64,000 bases of DNA, from the NCBI GenBank assembly GCA_032622095.1, contig CP136061.1, forward strand, positions 86,092,324 through 86,156,323, in the 5' to 3' direction. Positions 33,783 to 43,303 of the stretch are shown here, one piece after another (within the stretch, counting starts at the first letter, position 1; the number at the start of each line of letters is the position of its first letter). This DNA is from Siphonodentalium dalli (taxonomy: Eukaryota > Mollusca > Scaphopoda > Gadilida > Siphonodentaliidae). Made by a program: the position numbers and the translations under genes. A model generated the notes under the pieces. It worked only from the letters and a program-made list of their open reading frames with translations. It ran no database searches and was not told the DNA's origin.

Positions 33783-36679
33783 TAGCGACGACAGTGTTCC
33801 GGCCATTTCCGGTTTCTCAATCTGTGAATGAGGAAAACGTGTCTTTTTGCAGAGCTCAAAAGTGATATAAATTCAATAAATTATTGGATAGACTACTTAC
33901 TTTTCTGTTTAAAATAGGTAAATGGACAATCGGAGTGTGCACCAGACAATTGTAATCTAGTTTCAGGTGAAATATTTTCAACTGTAAGTGAAATAAATTC
34001 CGTTTGACTTTTGTTGTGTGGCCACCATTTTGATATCGATAAATGACCCCATTGAACTTTGATTTGATTTTGTAACAAGTTATACGTTAAAATTTTAGAA
34101 TACAAATAAATGACAATGCACAATAAATATTGGCATTAATGTTGGACAAGGTTGTATTCCATGTTATTATGTTTTTGAAGGTAATAATCGTCTGAAAAAG
34201 TAGCCTATTTTCGTGCATAAAAAAGTTAAAGGAATCATTTGTAACTTCCAGTAACTCACGTGCCATGTTATTGGTAATCCAATTGGCTATGGAATGCATA
34301 TTTTTATATTTTTTTTGGCTATCATTTTCATTGTGTTTTGACTTAGTAAATACCACTACCCTACAAGAATCAATGTTATTTACATTGTGTGGCAATGGTA
34401 TGGAGGGAATAGTATGAAAAGTTCTGCCAGCATGACTATGAATTAAGTTCTCTAGCCACAGTAGTATTCTTCAATGTGCATTAACTGCCTAAATGGTCAA
34501 TTTGATTGATTATAATGATCTGGCTTGCGCCTCTAGGGGAAGTTCTGCCCAAATTTTTAATTTGATTGGATACGGGTGGTGTTAAGGATCTGGCAAGTGT
34601 CTCCAGCGGAAGTTCTGCCCAAATTCTCAGGAAACAACAATGCTAGTACATATAGTAGGCCTACACGTGTTGGTGACAACAGAAGTCTGGTCAGACCTGT
34701 CACTGAACAAACTTGTAATTTTTGTAGCGATTTAAAGAGAATAAAAAAAAGTATTAAATAAAGCTTTGAACAAGCAACACACCGGGATGTGAACCAGACA
34801 ATTGTAATTAAGTTTGAGGTGCAATTTTGTCAAAGATAATATATTGAAACAAATTTAGTTTAATTTAATAGTGTTGTGGTGGCTGTCATTTTGACGAATG
34901 ACCATACCAAATAATGATTTGATTATGTATATAACCATTTAGACATTAAATAATTAAAATGTTGAGGGAATAATAAGTAACAGTGCACAACGAACATTGA
35001 TATTAATCATAGACATGGCCAAATTCCAAGTTTAAAATTTTTTGTATGTAATAATCATCTGAATAGATAGCCTATTTTCGTGCATAAAAAAAATGAACAA
35101 ATATTCAATAACTTTCATGCCATGCAATCCAATTCGCTATGGAGTACATAACTTTATAGGCATTGTAGGCATTGTAATCGTGTTATGACTTAGTTAATGC
35201 CGATGTCCTTCAAAAATCAATGCTGTTGACATTCTGCTCATATCCCTCCCAAAGACATTAACATTTGCCTCACACAAGAGAACAACAAGAATTTGAAGAA
35301 AATAATTGATTGTTGTGTTGATATTATGAAATCAATTCATTAATAATATATTGTGAACAACATTTTAGGCTAGACAACTTCCTGTTTACATTGTTTGAGC
35401 AAGTTCATGTAAATCTGCGGGTCAAAGAAAGCCCAAGATTGCGGTACTACATGTATTCCATGATTTAGGTACAGCATACACATCAACTTTATTTAGGTTA
35501 ACTGTACCATGTGTGAGTAGTTACCAGGACCCCCCCCCCCACACCACTTGCTACATGTTGCACATATACCGATATCAACATCAAATTAAATGTTGATTGA
35601 TCGGCAGGAGTAGTACCTTTTTTATCAAAACAAATAACACATCTAACTCAAATGTTAGTCAATTTTCATTTATGAAAAGAAAGTATGTGGTATTTTCTTA
35701 AAATTATTCTAGCAAATACTCAGTGATGAGTAGTGACCCATAAGGGAATGCTCAAATATTATTCAAGTTCAACAAATCTAATGATAGGTTGTAATTGTTG
35801 AACTTATTATCTGAACATTTCACTAAAATGTACTTTTATTTGTGTTATACTTGCATCTGTCGTCTGCTTATTGTTTCCTGAAAACCCACCAAATGATTAT
35901 AGACCATTCCAATGCACTTTTATAACTGAGTGGGAACTTCCATTTAGTACATCATGTAAAAATGGTTATGCGATAATAACTGGAGTCTATCATGTCCTTC
36001 TATAATACCGGTACTGTACAACTCAACTTCTCAAGATCACCTTATATGTATTCATCCGACGCCAATTTTATTTATTGTAGTCTTGATGCTTGGGCACATG
36101 AAGTTGCATTACAGGATAGTTTTGTATTCTGTAATAAAAATTAACCCTTGGTCTTGCCCAAGATCTGTTACTTGTATAACTGTTGATTGTCTTCGTTGTT
36201 GTCTCATGTCAATCAACCTCCGGGTTAAATTTAACCAAATGTGCTGATGATTTCTCAGGCATATACAAGTTTTCAACCAATCATTCTACATTTATTAGTG
36301 TTTTTGCTAGAAACCAAATATATAACATACAATCTTCACATATCCTAACTGAAAATAGACAATTGATGTTACAAGCTTTTTGTCCCTTAATACACCACCA
36401 CGACCAACAGACTAATGTAGGAGAGATATTACTACACTGAATTATGAGTGGAAAGCACATTAGCAGTGTCTACAGACATTATTTGGCAACTTCTGGGTGA
36501 CATAATGAGTTGACAGAATTTTTTTTCCAAAGTCCGAATTAAAAAAAATTGGCAAAAAAAAAATATTCATAGGAATTTTTTTTTTTAGCTTTATATATGA
36601 TGGTAGATGTCTCTGGCTTTGAAAAACATTGAAAATTTGATCGCCTCTTGATTTTTTTCAAAAACTTGTGTCATCGCTA
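33783..36679. mobile_element. TIR DNA transposon, 2.9 kb, non-autonomous, 7-bp target duplication
   Basis: It starts TAGCGACGACAG and ends ...TGTCATCGCTA, giving terminal inverted repeats TAGCGA(C/T)GACA. GTTTCAG is present on both sides (33776-33782 and 36680-36686) but only once in the intact paralogous gene, which proves the insertion and defines a 7-bp target duplication. TAGCG fits the YARNG-type ends of hAT elements, but hATs normally make 8 bp, so the superfamily is open. No transposase frame is visible. Two diverged copies of a roughly 500-bp segment (about 33905-34405 and 34770-35250) and two copies of a segment with GGAAGTTCTGCCCAAAT (34535 and 34608) lie inside. Confidence 0.85.
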
Positions 36680-36705
36680 GTTTCAGGAAATTTGACTGTA
36701 CATAA
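36680..36705 (+). pseudogene. Zinc-finger pseudogene, part 2 (26 bp)
   Basis: GTTTCAGGAAATTTGACTG through TACATAA continues the finger helix coding (SGNLTVH) from the break at 33782. It is cut by the copia element at CATAA. Confidence 0.9.
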
Positions 36706-36902
36706 TGTTGACATTCCGATGAGGGTAATTGATATTATCTCAATAATATCAGAGACAAATTAAAACAATATTCTTCTTTCTTTCAAGATCTATTTTAAGT
36801 AACTTCCGGTTTACATTATTTACAACAAGTACACATCTGAAGCATGATATAAAATAAAGCCACTAAAATAAAGTTTACATAATATTAGTGCAATAGTCAA
36901 CA
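36706..36902 (-). mobile_element. Copia 3' LTR (197 bp)
   Basis: TGTTGACATT...TAGTCAACA, identical by eye over all 197 bases to 40923-41119. TGTTGA/TCAACA form the terminal inverted dinucleotide-type ends. CATAA lies outside each LTR (36701-36705 and 41120-41124) as a 5-bp target duplication. Confidence 0.93.
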
Positions 36903-36914
36903 CTCCCACTTAAA
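36903..36914 (-). promoter_or_regulatory. Copia polypurine tract
   Basis: The minus-strand sequence TTTAAGTGGGAG directly adjoins the 3' LTR, which fits a plus-strand primer site. Confidence 0.65.
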
Positions 36915-36947
36915 CTTAATTTTGGTAAATTTTGTTTAACATGAACA

Positions 36948-39900
36948 TTAATTGCCAGTCAGGAATTTAGAAAATTGTCTCAATTTGAACTTTGCAACTG
37001 GCTTGGTGAATAAATCAGTAATGTTCTGATTTGTTGGCACATAAACTAGTTCTACAGTCCCTGTTTTCACTTCTAGTCGGATGAAGTGATATTTAATGTC
37101 AATGTGCTTAGATCTCTGGTGTTGAACCGGATTCTTTGCAAGAGCAATCGCACCTTGGTTATCGCAATGGAGTGTGAACTGTTCGAGTTGTTGAGTAGCG
37201 GTGTTCATCATGTCATTTAGTAACTGCGTCAGGAATTTCCCTTCTTGGGTAGCAGCAGTCAATGACATGTATTCAGCTTCACATGTTGAGAGTGCGATTG
37301 TTTGTTGTTTTCGGCTTTTCCACGAAATTAACGGACTATTCGGATGTAGTTGGAAACCGTAACCGGTGATGCTTCGTCGATCATCAGAATTACCCCAGTC
37401 AGAGTCACAATACCCAGTCAATCGAATCGAGTCTGCCTTTTTGAATATAAGGCACTGATTGGTGGTTCCCTTTAGATACCGCAATACATGTTTCACCATA
37501 ACAAGGTGCTGAGTTGTAGGATTTTTCATGTGTTGCGAAAGGCTTGTAACAGCAAAACATAAGTCCGGTCGGGTGGCGGTCATGACATAAATCAGACTTC
37601 CCACGATTCCTCGATACAGTTTTTCGTCGGCTGGTTCCGAACAATCTTCACGATTATTCAATTTTGAGTCCATCTCACACGGGGTCGTTCTAGGTTTGCA
37701 GTTGTCCATTTCGAATCTCAACAGAACCTTTTCAACGTACTGCGATTGATCCATCGTGAAAGCGTCATCTTTCTTGGAGAATTTTATACCTAGAAACCAT
37801 GACAGTTCTCCGAGATCTCTCATCTTGAATGTTTCACTCAGGCAGGTTTTAATGTTCTCCACAGTTCTGAGTTGGTCTGATGCTATAATGAGATCATCAA
37901 CCCAGATAATTAGGACAGTCATTTCCACACTGGAATTTCTTGTGTAAACGCATGGATCGGCTTGTGATTGGGTGAAACCCTGATCAGTCAAATGAGAGTG
38001 GAGTAGTCCGTTCCAATTTCGACCACTCTGTTTAAGTCCATATAGGGATTTCTTGAGTTTCCACACCATATTGTTGGTGGAAAAACCCTCCGGTTGTTGT
38101 ACATACAACTCACAATCGATTGGCGCGTTCAAGTAAGCTGTCTTTACGTCCATCTGATGAACAACCATGTCTCGTTGCGCGGCTAACTGTAACAGTACTC
38201 GGATTGATGTGATGCGCGCTGTGGGTGAAAATGTTTCTTGGTAGTCGATCCCGTACTTCTGTGAATAACCTTTGGCAACGAATCGCGCTTTGTATTTCAC
38301 TTCGTTGTTCGGTCCAAGTTTTATGGCGTAAACCCATCGGCCTCCCACTGTTGTTTTGCCATCTGGTAATCGTGTGATTTCGAAAGTCTCGTTTTCTCTC
38401 AACGCATCCATTTCATCACTCATGGCTTCTTCCCATTTACTCGCGTCCTTAGAATTCAACGCATCTTGATACGTTGTGGGCGCATCCGCGGTCCTATAAC
38501 AGAAATCAACAGTGTAATTTGCGTCGTCACTATCGTCCTCAGACCCGACAACATAGTCGTCAAATCGCTTTGGCGGAACACCTTTGTTTTGTCTCGTAGA
38601 AGATCGGTTGCGAACGGGCTCTTGTTCAGGTGAGAGCGATTCCGCAGTATTGTTCGGTTCCTCAGAATCGTCACTGACATAGTCATTGTTCCTAGTAATG
38701 ATTTCGTCGTCCAAATCATCATGAATTGGTTCATCCAACAAGTCTGCATTTTGTTCGTCATCAAAGTTTTCGGTGAATTTTACGCAACGAACCTTCTGTA
38801 CTTTTCCAGTTTCTGGGAAGTAGATCAGATATGCGGGACTTCCTCTATCGTACCCCACAAAAATCGCTTTCGAACTCCTGGCATCGAGTTTCTTCTTATT
38901 TTGCACATATGCATAACAGACGCTACCGAACCTATGCATATGGCCGACATCAGGTTTATGACCGGTGAATGATTCCATCGCAGTTTTCTGTGTCCTGGGA
39001 TTGTAACACCTGTTACGGATATATGCTGTGGCCATCACAACATACGTCCACAACGATTTCGGCAACTTTGATTGCAAAAGTATGCATCGCGTCATATCGA
39101 ATAGAGTACGCCAGGATCTTTCAGCTGTTCCATTTTGGTGTGGCGAATAAGGAGCTGTTTTTTCGTGTTTGATCTTGTTTTGGACAAGCAGATTTTTAAA
39201 CGTCTGTGACACGAATTCACCACCTCCGTCACTGCGGATACATTTTACCGTGCCATAGGGCGCGCAATCTGCGAGGAACTTCTCAGTCGCGTTGGCTGTA
39301 TCACTTTTCTGTTTCAGAAAGTAGACCATAATCAGGCCCGAATAGTCATCCACGAAAACGATTGCGTACTTGAAACCGTCCTTGGCTATCGGATCGATCG
39401 GTCCAGCTAAGTCGCAATGCACAAGTTCAAGTACTGATGTTGCGCGTCGATCGGGTTCTCTATTTCTGTACTGCGACATTTTCCCTTGCGCACAAATTCC
39501 GCATTCAAAGTTCTCAACATCAGTTATCTTCATACCAGCAACAACATTTTTCATCTTCATAATGTCGCCAATATTACAATGTCCCAAGATTTCATGCCAC
39601 TCCTTCAGAGTACGCGTCGTAGTGGTATGAGAGGAATTACTGTTGAGAAAATACAGACGTCCCTTTTTCTCAATGTTGAATTTCACACCGGTTGGAGTAA
39701 CGAGTTGAGCTGAGTCCGGCTTGAATTCCACGGCTGCTCCTTTTTCTGTTGCTGACTGTACTGAGAAAATGTCCTGTTTAAACGAAGGTATGCATAGTGC
39801 ATTTTCGAGTTTTGCACTTTGCGCATTTCCGTCGACATCAGTCAGAGTTATTTGAGCGACTCCTTTTCCAACGGCAATATTGTTCGTTCGGCTCCCATCT

Positions 39901-40931
39901 GCGAACTCTATGAAGTGTTTTTCGGGATTGAACGAATCGTCGAGTTCAACGAATTTCGACATATCGGTTATTATATGTGTCGTAGCGCCGCAATCGACCA
40001 AAATAACCGATTTTAGATGATCTTTACGCCTACAGTCATTTACGTCGACACCGACATGAAAAATGAAGGAATGTTCATTCTGTAAATCGAAGACGATTTT
40101 CACGGAATCTTTTGCTCCTGCCTTCCTTCTGCAAAAACGAGTATCGTGTGTTGCCGACTTGCAGAACGCACACCATCGAGAATTCTTCTTTTCCGTGTCT
40201 TCCTGGTGAGGGCACTGAGGATCAATTGACTTGTGACCCTGTTGTCCGCATGCGTAACACGTTATTGGCTGTTGATTGGTAGCTCCAGCACTCGGTTTCG
40301 TCCAGGTTTCTCTCCGAGGTTTTGAAAACATTACATTGTCATCGTTTTCGTAACATTTTGTCGTTTCCTCAAAACTTCTAAGGGACACTTTGAATTCACT
40401 GAATTTTATCGCCTTTTGATTTTGCGTAACAACAGTCATGAAAGGCTTAAATTCGGTTGGTAAACCTTTCAGCACCATTGCCACCAGCAGACTGTCGCTG
40501 ATGACTTCCCCGGCCGTCTTCAGCTGTGCAGCGGCGGTTTCAGCCCGAACGATGTAGTCGGTGACATTCTCATCAGCCGTTTTTCGAAGACTGGTCAGTT
40601 CGGTGTACAGAGAAATTATTCTCGGCTTACTGGACGATATGTAGTGTTCCCGGAGTATCGCTAGTGCTGCTCTTCCATTATTCTTCGCATCCCGAATAAT
40701 CAGAGACAGGCTGCGGTCATCAAGGCATTGCACAAGTTCAGCAAAAGCCTCGGCATTTTTGGACTGGTCAATTGAGTCGGCAGCCACGCCGCCATCTTCC
40801 GCTGGCAAAATCGTGTCATGCAACTTTTGAAGACGCATAAAACCCATGAACTTGACTTCCCAAAGCTCGTACTTGGCTTCATCCCCATCGAAGCATAGCC
40901 TGGCATGCCTGGGCCCATAACCTGTTGACAT
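36948..40931 (-). CDS. Ty1/copia Gag-Pol polyprotein, intact
   Basis: One uninterrupted 1,327-codon frame encodes a complete copia polyprotein. Gag comprises residues about 1-200. Cys/His knuckles lie at about 225-240 (C-x2-C-x4-H-x6-C, unusual) and 254-267 (canonical C-x2-C-x4-H-x4-C). The protease has DCGATTH at about 313. The integrase has an HHCC region at about 446-480 and catalytic Asp about 507, Asp about 568 and Glu about 604. Reverse transcriptase covers about 840-1090 with WVDD at about 1010 in place of YVDD. RNase H covers about 1170-1300 with CDSDW, CEAEY and HCDNQGA. The order PR-INT-RT-RH is the Ty1/copia order. The ATG lies nine bases inside the 5' LTR, so the primer-binding site is translated. 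With LTRs that look identical and a perfect target duplication, it looks recent and possibly active. Confidence 0.95.
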   Translation of the reverse strand: MSTGYGPRHARLCFDGDEAKYELWEVKFMGFMRLQKLHDTILPAEDGGVAADSIDQSKNAEAFAELVQCLDDRSLSLIIRDAKNNGRAALAILREHYISSSKPRIISLYTELTSLRKTADENVTDYIVRAETAAAQLKTAGEVISDSLLVAMVLKGLPTEFKPFMTVVTQNQKAIKFSEFKVSLRSFEETTKCYENDDNVMFSKPRRETWTKPSAGATNQQPITCYACGQQGHKSIDPQCPHQEDTEKKNSRWCAFCKSATHDTRFCRRKAGAKDSVKIVFDLQNEHSFIFHVGVDVNDCRRKDHLKSVILVDCGATTHIITDMSKFVELDDSFNPEKHFIEFADGSRTNNIAVGKGVAQITLTDVDGNAQSAKLENALCIPSFKQDIFSVQSATEKGAAVEFKPDSAQLVTPTGVKFNIEKKGRLYFLNSNSSHTTTTRTLKEWHEILGHCNIGDIMKMKNVVAGMKITDVENFECGICAQGKMSQYRNREPDRRATSVLELVHCDLAGPIDPIAKDGFKYAIVFVDDYSGLIMVYFLKQKSDTANATEKFLADCAPYGTVKCIRSDGGGEFVSQTFKNLLVQNKIKHEKTAPYSPHQNGTAERSWRTLFDMTRCILLQSKLPKSLWTYVVMATAYIRNRCYNPRTQKTAMESFTGHKPDVGHMHRFGSVCYAYVQNKKKLDARSSKAIFVGYDRGSPAYLIYFPETGKVQKVRCVKFTENFDDEQNADLLDEPIHDDLDDEIITRNNDYVSDDSEEPNNTAESLSPEQEPVRNRSSTRQNKGVPPKRFDDYVVGSEDDSDDANYTVDFCYRTADAPTTYQDALNSKDASKWEEAMSDEMDALRENETFEITRLPDGKTTVGGRWVYAIKLGPNNEVKYKARFVAKGYSQKYGIDYQETFSPTARITSIRVLLQLAAQRDMVVHQMDVKTAYLNAPIDCELYVQQPEGFSTNNMVWKLKKSLYGLKQSGRNWNGLLHSHLTDQGFTQSQADPCVYTRNSSVEMTVLIIWVDDLIIASDQLRTVENIKTCLSETFKMRDLGELSWFLGIKFSKKDDAFTMDQSQYVEKVLLRFEMDNCKPRTTPCEMDSKLNNREDCSEPADEKLYRGIVGSLIYVMTATRPDLCFAVTSLSQHMKNPTTQHLVMVKHVLRYLKGTTNQCLIFKKADSIRLTGYCDSDWGNSDDRRSITGYGFQLHPNSPLISWKSRKQQTIALSTCEAEYMSLTAATQEGKFLTQLLNDMMNTATQQLEQFTLHCDNQGAIALAKNPVQHQRSKHIDIKYHFIRLEVKTGTVELVYVPTNQNITDLFTKPVAKFKLRQFSKFLTGN
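40908..40922 (-). promoter_or_regulatory. Copia primer-binding site
   Basis: On the minus strand GGTTATGGGCCCAGG follows the 5' LTR directly. Its position is that of a tRNA primer-binding site; which tRNA (or internal tRNA fragment, as in Drosophila copia) primes is not determined here. Confidence 0.6.
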
Positions 40932-41119
40932 TCCGATGAGGGTAATTGATATTATCTCAATAATATCAGAGACAAATTAAAACAATATTCTTCTTTCTTT
41001 CAAGATCTATTTTAAGTAACTTCCGGTTTACATTATTTACAACAAGTACACATCTGAAGCATGATATAAAATAAAGCCACTAAAATAAAGTTTACATAAT
41101 ATTAGTGCAATAGTCAACA
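40923..41119 (-). mobile_element. Copia 5' LTR (197 bp)
   Basis: Identical by eye to the LTR at 36706-36902. It carries the gag-pol start codon in its last nine bases on the minus strand. Right flank CATAA repeats the left flank. Confidence 0.93.
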
Positions 41120-41912
41120 CATAAAAGGATCCACATCGGCGATCGCCCGTATCCGTGCGATATATGCGACAAAGCATTCACCGAATCGAGCAAACTGACG
41201 AATCATAAACGAATACACTCCGGCGATCGACCGTATCGCTGTGACACTAGTGGTAAATCATTTTCTGACTCGAGCAATTTGTCTACGCACAAGAGGATTC
41301 ACACCAATCAACGACCATATCAGTGCGATATATGCGAGAAAGCATTCAGCGGATCAGGAAACTTAACGAGACATAAAAGAATCCACTCAGGTGATCGACC
41401 GTATCAATGTGATATTTGTGGGAAATCATTTCTGCAGTTGGCAAGCTTGATTTCACACAAGAGGAGACACACCGGAGATCGACCGTATCAGTGCGATATT
41501 TGCGGGAAAGCATTCACTGGATCCAGCACTCTTGTTAAACATAAGAGAATACACTCTGGCGAGCGTCCGTATCAATGTGATATTTGTGGTAAATCGTTCA
41601 CTGTGTCGTGCAACTTGATTAAACACAAAAGGGTCCACACGGGCGACCAGCCATATCAGTGCGATATTTGCGAGAAATCATTCTCTCAACCCAGTAGTTT
41701 GATCAGTCATCAACGAATCCACTCCGGCGATCGCCCCTTTAAGTGCGATGTATGCGAGAAAGCCTTCACTCGATCACATCATCTGGTGAAACATAAAAAA
41801 AATCCACACGGGCGACCAACCATGATGCGATATATGCGAGAAAGCATTCACAACAGCGGGTGATCTGACGAGACATAACATAATCCACTCCGGCGACTGC
41901 CCGTGTAACTAC
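41120..41912 (+). pseudogene. Zinc-finger pseudogene, part 3
   Basis: Finger coding resumes in frame at the CATAA duplication (HKRIH...) and follows the intact gene. Defects: one finger has CDTSGK, losing its second Cys; the eleventh finger of the intact gene is deleted, fusing its start to the RSHHL finger; an extra A in the run at about 41797-41806 shifts the frame; and the TGG of the last finger's QPWCDIC is TGA (about 41821-41823). With two transposon insertions, this copy cannot make the full protein. Frame remains open from 41120 to the frameshift. Confidence 0.88.
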
Positions 41913-41944
41913 TCTCAGACACACACATGTGTAACGTGAGATAA

Positions 41945-42090
41945 ATACTATATATACAGGGACGTGTTCACATATACAATTATACCATATATACAAGCAA
42001 GTGCACATATACAATTATATCATATATACAAGGACGTGTGCACATATACAACTATACCATATATGCAAGGAAGTGTGCACATATACAATT
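41945..42090 (+). repeat. Tandem 37-bp-like repeat, first block
   Basis: Units with TATACAAGGAAGTGTGCACA and TATACAATTATACCA occur about four times here and twice more at 42455-42545. The intact locus has a single such unit (about 28845-28885), so the array expanded after duplication and was then split by other sequence. Confidence 0.75.
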
Positions 42091-42286
42091 TTATTACATA
42101 TCTATCAACGTAATTCGCATGATTGCACGAGTTTCCATGCGAGTGATAATTCTCAGAATCGCACTAGTGCAATCTGTCGACGGAACTATTTCATTCAGTG
42201 TTAAAACTCAATTAAATTCACATTTTCTGTACCGGAGATGTACGATTGTGAGTCAATTTACTATGATACGGAGATATGTAATAAAA

Positions 42287-42453
42287 ATAGAACCGCATGA
42301 GTGTCTGGATTTTGACGAATTATCGCACTCGATTTGTTGGCGGAACGCGATACCTCTCGTGCGGGACTGCGTCCCGCACTCGAGGTATCGCTCCGCCAAC
42401 AAATCTCGTGCGATAATTACGTCAAAATAATCCAGACACTCATGCGGTTCTAT
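42287..42453. repeat. Long near-perfect hairpin (arms about 82 bp)
   Basis: ATAGAACCGCATGAGTGTC at the left pairs with its complement at 42435-42453. The arms close on GCGGGAC-TGC-GTCCCGC at 42361-42377, leaving a three-base loop. There are only a few mismatches and a 3-bp indel. It interrupts the 37-bp repeat block. A foldback insertion is likely; a structured-RNA precursor is possible but not shown. Confidence 0.8.
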
Positions 42454-42545
42454 CTATATACCATATATACAAGGAAGTGTGCACATATACAATTATACCA
42501 TATATACAAAGAAGAGTGCACATATACAATTATGCCATATATAAT

Positions 42546-42750
42546 AATGTAACCAGATCAATTGAAGGCAACCCGAGCTCACGACTTGTACAGCAAAGTA
42601 TCGCTAAATATCAGTTCATCTTCAACCGAGTTGTAATGAAACTGTAAACCATAATATGATTGGGATTGTAAATGTTTCAATTTAATGCACAGTTCACCGC
42701 GCGAGATAGAGTTGTTTAATTAGCGCCTGCGGTATGCTAGTATGGAGGGC
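42546..42750 (+). other. Duplicated 3' flank of the zinc-finger locus
   Basis: GGCAACCCGAG and TGATTGGGATTGTAAATG match 28905-29060, marking the right side of the segmental duplication up to about 42690. The remainder to 42750 is unassigned. Confidence 0.6.
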
Positions 42751-42754
42751 CGAA

Positions 42755-43090
42755 AGGGTCATAATTCTAACCTATTATTTTAACTCTAACATAATATTTT
42801 AATTCTAATATTTTAACTGTAACTTAATATTTTAACTCTAACTTAATATTTCAATTCTAACTTAATATTTTAATTCTAATATTTCAATTTTAACTCAACA
42901 TTATAACTCTTGACTAACTGTTTCAATTCTAACGTAATATTTCAATTCTAACTTAATATTTTAATTCTAATATTTCAAATTTAACTCAACATTATAACTC
43001 TGACTAAATGTTTCAATTCTAACTTATTATTTCAACTCCAACTTAATATTTTAATTCTAACTATATATTTTTATTTCAATATTTTAATTG
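42755..43090. repeat. AT-rich minisatellite (about 17-bp units)
   Basis: Repeats of TTCTAACTTAATATTT(C/T)AA and variants fill the interval, with some TAACTCAACATTATAACTC variants. Low complexity, non-coding. Confidence 0.85.
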
Positions 43091-43149
43091 TAACTTCAAA
43101 GTAAGAAGCTAAATATAAAAATGAACATAAAACGGATCTCATAATTGAA

Positions 43150-43259
43150 AAGCATATATTTTTTCTTTTTTTTATATATTTTTTTATTTAAATGTTTTTA
43201 TTCAGACAATATATCATAACAAAATATATATAGAACATGTTACAATTAGTACAACAAAT

Positions 43260-43303
<44 letters not shown>

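Noticed and set aside
36183-36440. 85-codon plus-strand frame in the 2.9-kb TIR element
   Set aside because: Isolated, no transposase motif, and not accompanied by other coding fragments.
42455-42545. Possible independent satellite
   Set aside because: It is the continuation of the 37-bp repeat at 41945, split by the hairpin region.
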